DNA of 7,118 bases from contig CAMONF010000016.1 of the NCBI GenBank assembly GCA_946620335.1, positions 1 to 7,118 of the forward strand, read 5' to 3'. This document shows, one piece after another, positions 5,022-7,118 of this stretch. The position numbers and the translations under genes are program-made. The notes beneath the pieces were generated by a model. That model was not told the DNA's origin. It searched no databases and worked only from the letters and a program-made list of their open reading frames with translations. The stretch is from an uncultured Clostridia bacterium (GTDB taxonomy: Bacteria > Bacillota > Clostridia > Lachnospirales > Lachnospiraceae). Every line of letters starts with the position of its first letter. Within the stretch, counting starts at the first letter, position 1.

Positions 5022-6674
5022 ATGATTCGTAACCCCATTCTCCGCGGCTTCTATCCGGACCCGTCGATCTGCAGGGTCGGGGATGACTTCTATATCGTCA
5101 ATTCCAGCTTCTCCTTTTATCCCGGCGTACCCATCTTCCACAGCCGTGACCTGGTGAACTGGGAGCAGATCGGGCATGTGCTGGACCGGCCCAGCCAGCT
5201 CCACGTGACCTATGAGATGATCAGCGCCGGCATTTTCGCGCCGACCATCCGCTATCACAACGGCACCTACTATATGATCACCACCAATATGACCGGCTTC
5301 ATGAACTTCATCGTGACCGCCTCCGACCCGGCCGGTCCCTGGTCCGACCCGATTCCGGTCCCTGAAGCCCACGGCATCGATCCGTCACTCTTCTTCGACG
5401 ATGACGGAAAGGCCTATTTCTGCGGCACAGCGGGCGGCTTCGGCTCCGACGAGTATGACCATCAGGTCATCAAATGCGCTGAGATCGACGTGACCACCGG
5501 CAAATTCGTGTCCGAGCCTTGGGTCGTCGGCGACGGTTATGCCCGAAACGCCGTGGCGCCGGAAGGCCCTCATATTTACAAGCGAAACGGCTGGTACTAC
5601 CTGCTCATCGCGGAGGGCGGCACCGAGCACTTCCACGCCGTCATGATTTCCCGCAGCCGGGACATCCACGGTCCCTTCGAGCTCTACCAGGGAAATCCGA
5701 TCCTGACCCACCGCCACCTGGGCAAGGAATATCCCATCTGCAACATCGGCCACGCGGACATCGTCGATACGCCAAGCGGCGAGTGGTACATGGTCGCCCT
5801 GGCCTCCCGCCTGGTCAACGGCTATCACAAGCCGCTGGGCCGCGAGACCTTCATCATGCCCATGACCTGGGAGGATGACTGGCCGGTGGTCTGCCCCTCC
5901 GACGGCTGCTGCGCCTTCACTTATCCCGATCCCAATCTCCCGCTCCATCCCTTCAGTGACAGGCCGGAGCGCGAGCGCGCATACGTCCACCCGTCCTTCG
6001 AGGACTTCACGAAGGCTGCCCCCTCCATGGCCTGGAACTACCTGGGGACGCCGCAGGATGACTTCATTTCCCGGGATGAGAAGGGCCTTACGATTCGCAT
6101 GCTGCCGACGGGCATGGTGCCCACAGAGTTCGAGGGCGAAGATGCGGCCGATTTCATGACTCACATGCTGAAGTGCGGCCACACCGACAAGACGCTGCCC
6201 TTCTACGGCAGACGCCTTCAATCCTTCGACTTTACCGCGCAGGCGGTCATGAGCGCCGCCTTCTCCGGCTCCGAGGCCGCAGGACTCATCATCATCCAGA
6301 ACGAGGCCAACCAGGTCCGCCTGGAAATGAAAGCCGCCCCCGAGCCCGGCAAGGTCTGCGCCAGAGCCCTGCGCGTCGTCTGCGATACCAGTATCGGCAT
6401 CCGCCACTACGCCGAGACAGTGCTCGGCGAGGCCTGCCTGCCCGAGGCAGAGAGCTATGTATTGACGATCCGCTCCGAATCCAACCACTTTACGCTCTCT
6501 GTAGGCGAGGACGAAGGATTCGTGCTGGCCTCGGACGTCAGCGGGGACTTCCTCGGGTCCGAGACAGCCGGAGGCTTTGTCGGGGCCTATATCGGGCTCT
6601 TCGCCACCGGGAATGGGGCTGAGAGTGAGCACACTGCGACCTTTGCTTCCTTCCTGCTGGAGAACGCGGAATAA
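5022..6674 (+). CDS. Beta-xylosidase / alpha-L-arabinofuranosidase, glycoside hydrolase family 43, 550 aa
   Basis: Inverting exo-glycosidase releasing xylose from beta-1,4-xylo-oligosaccharides and/or arabinose from arabinoxylan or xyloglucan fragments. Residues 1 to about 300 form the five-bladed propeller, opening NPILRGFYPDPSICRVGDDF (4-23) like Selenomonas beta-xylosidase. The catalytic set is complete: Asp13 in YPDPS (base), Asp120 in GIDPSLF (pKa modulator), Glu181 in APEGPH (acid). Residues from about 330 to 550 are a concanavalin-like beta-sandwich typical of the GH43 C-terminal domain, with FDFTAQAVMSA (402-412) and AAGLIIIQNE (419-428). Full family length, and no signal peptide, so it should act on imported oligosaccharides. 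It is transcribed alone from its own promoter, divergent from the mutase operon, and ends two bases before a perfect 39-bp inverted repeat. Xylosidase versus arabinofuranosidase cannot be settled from sequence alone. Confidence 0.95.
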   Translation: MIRNPILRGFYPDPSICRVGDDFYIVNSSFSFYPGVPIFHSRDLVNWEQIGHVLDRPSQLHVTYEMISAGIFAPTIRYHNGTYYMITTNMTGFMNFIVTASDPAGPWSDPIPVPEAHGIDPSLFFDDDGKAYFCGTAGGFGSDEYDHQVIKCAEIDVTTGKFVSEPWVVGDGYARNAVAPEGPHIYKRNGWYYLLIAEGGTEHFHAVMISRSRDIHGPFELYQGNPILTHRHLGKEYPICNIGHADIVDTPSGEWYMVALASRLVNGYHKPLGRETFIMPMTWEDDWPVVCPSDGCCAFTYPDPNLPLHPFSDRPERERAYVHPSFEDFTKAAPSMAWNYLGTPQDDFISRDEKGLTIRMLPTGMVPTEFEGEDAADFMTHMLKCGHTDKTLPFYGRRLQSFDFTAQAVMSAAFSGSEAAGLIIIQNEANQVRLEMKAAPEPGKVCARALRVVCDTSIGIRHYAETVLGEACLPEAESYVLTIRSESNHFTLSVGEDEGFVLASDVSGDFLGSETAGGFVGAYIGLFATGNGAESEHTATFASFLLENAE

Positions 6675-6676
6675 AC

Positions 6677-6757
6677 GAAACTGGGAATGAGGGACGGTTC
6701 CTTTTCCCACTTTTCTCTGAAAAGTGGGAAAAGGAACCGTCCCTCATTCCCAGTTTC
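6677..6757. repeat. Perfect 39-bp inverted repeat with 3-base loop (REP/MITE-like; possible bidirectional terminator)
   Basis: Arms 6677-6715 and 6719-6757 are exactly complementary across all 39 bases, around the loop TCT. The element occupies nearly all of the 87 bases between the convergent GH43 and HD-domain genes. The motif GGGACGGTTCCTTTTCCCA inside it resembles a repeat I recall as common between genes in Firmicutes, some with IS200-like or REP-associated transposases; this is memory, not a search. There is no clean U-tract on either side, so it is not a textbook terminator, though such a stem should act as a barrier or RNase III-type target for both transcripts. Confidence 0.9.
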
Positions 6758-6761
6758 AGCC

Positions 6762-7118
6762 TCACGGCTTCAGGCTCCCCCGCCTCACATTCTCCTGAAT
6801 AATCGCATCGGACACTTCATAAAGCTTCTCCGACCCCAGCCGCGTCTTCCGCTGGCGCCCGTAGACCGTCTCCGCGGACACGCCATGCTCGCGCCAGTCT
6901 CCACCCTCGTTGCTGTGGTTCAAAATGAGCGGTTGCAAGTTGTCCATGGCATGGGCGTACCGCGCCTCCGCGGTCTCGCTGGCCTCGAACTCGTCGAAAA
7001 GGGAAATGAATTCATTTTTCTGGTCCTCCGGCAACAGGGAGTAGATCCGCTCCTTGGCCGCGTCCTCCCTTGCCTTCTGGGTCTTCTTTCCCTCCTCGTC
7101 GTAGGCGTAGGTGTCGCC
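6762..7118 (-). CDS. HD-domain hydrolase, YfbR/HDDC2-like (HD_3), C-terminal 118 residues; 5' end beyond window
   Basis: Predicted metal-dependent phosphohydrolase of the HD superfamily; relatives such as E. coli YfbR and human HDDC2 are 5'-nucleotidases for deoxynucleoside monophosphates. The frame is open from the right edge to the TGA at 6762-6764. It begins GDTYAYDEEGKK, matching the segment just after the central HD motif in this family. It continues with FDEFEASETAEARYAHAMD (visible residues 41-59, where Asp59 is the likely last metal ligand) and NLQPLILNHSNEGGDWREHG (60-79), strong hallmarks of the group. The N-terminal half with the first His and the HD pair is outside the window. A TTG at 7034 could be taken as a start but falls inside the conserved domain. 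It is convergent with the GH43 gene and has no visible link to the sugar genes. Family fairly sure; substrate unknown. Confidence 0.88.
   Translation of the reverse strand, partial: GDTYAYDEEGKKTQKAREDAAKERIYSLLPEDQKNEFISLFDEFEASETAEARYAHAMDNLQPLILNHSNEGGDWREHGVSAETVYGRQRKTRLGSEKLYEVSDAIIQENVRRGSLKP
7001..7018 (+). repeat. Second copy of the AAATGAATTCATTT palindrome inside the HD-domain gene
   Basis: GGGAAATGAATTCATTTT matches exactly the complement of 4612-4629 in the phosphoglucomutase leader. Here it encodes residues around KNEFIS of the HD protein, where Glu-Phe supplies GAATTC and flanking codons are AT-rich compared with the rest of the gene. A chance origin through codon choice is possible. 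Confidence 0.5.

Noticed and set aside
5385..6710. Leftward open frame of 441 codons opposite the GH43 gene
   Set aside because: It is an antisense shadow of a well-supported GH43 gene, with no family resemblance. It also starts inside the perfect inverted repeat.

Overview
The window looks like a piece of chromosome from a GC-rich member of the Clostridia, plausibly a plant-fibre-degrading gut or rumen Lachnospiraceae-type Firmicute. This is an inference. It rests on strong AAGGAG ribosome binding sites 6-8 bases before each start, sigma-A-like TATAAT boxes, small AT-rich intergenic regions between GC-rich genes, and protein features such as a PgcA-type phosphosugar mutase and an intracellular GH43 beta-xylosidase. 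No rRNA, tRNA, CRISPR array or transposase gene is visible.

Layout. Three genes read leftward as a likely operon: a PgcA-type phosphoglucomutase (4589 to 2868), a GH35-type beta-galactosidase with a DUF5597-like C-terminal part (2777 to 1170), and a YicI-type GH31 alpha-xylosidase (983 to the left edge, cut off at residue 327). A 432-base divergent region (4590-5021) holds a leftward extended -10 promoter for the operon and a rightward promoter for a GH43 beta-xylosidase/arabinofuranosidase (5022-6674). To its right, a perfect 39-bp inverted repeat (6677-6757) fills almost the whole gap to a convergent HD-domain (YfbR/HDDC2-like) hydrolase gene, whose 5' end lies beyond the right edge.

How the genes fit together. 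None of the three glycosidases shows a signal peptide, so they should act in the cytoplasm on imported hemicellulose oligosaccharides. The beta-galactosidase would remove Gal from side chains, the alpha-xylosidase would remove alpha-1,6-xylose from the glucan backbone, and the GH43 enzyme would remove beta-xylose or alpha-arabinose. The mutase would connect glucose-1-phosphate (from galactose through the Leloir route, or from phosphorolysis) to glycolysis. Together this suggests trimming of xyloglucan and arabinoxylan side chains. The transporter, backbone beta-glucosidase and regulator are not in the window.

The least ordinary part is the 186-base leader between the galactosidase stop and the alpha-xylosidase start. 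It contains two tandem ~40-base repeats, several mutually exclusive hairpins with GGAA/TTCC stems, and a strong terminator-like hairpin whose U-tract directly abuts the Shine-Dalgarno sequence of the alpha-xylosidase. That geometry suggests conditional (attenuated) expression of the last gene, but this is untested.
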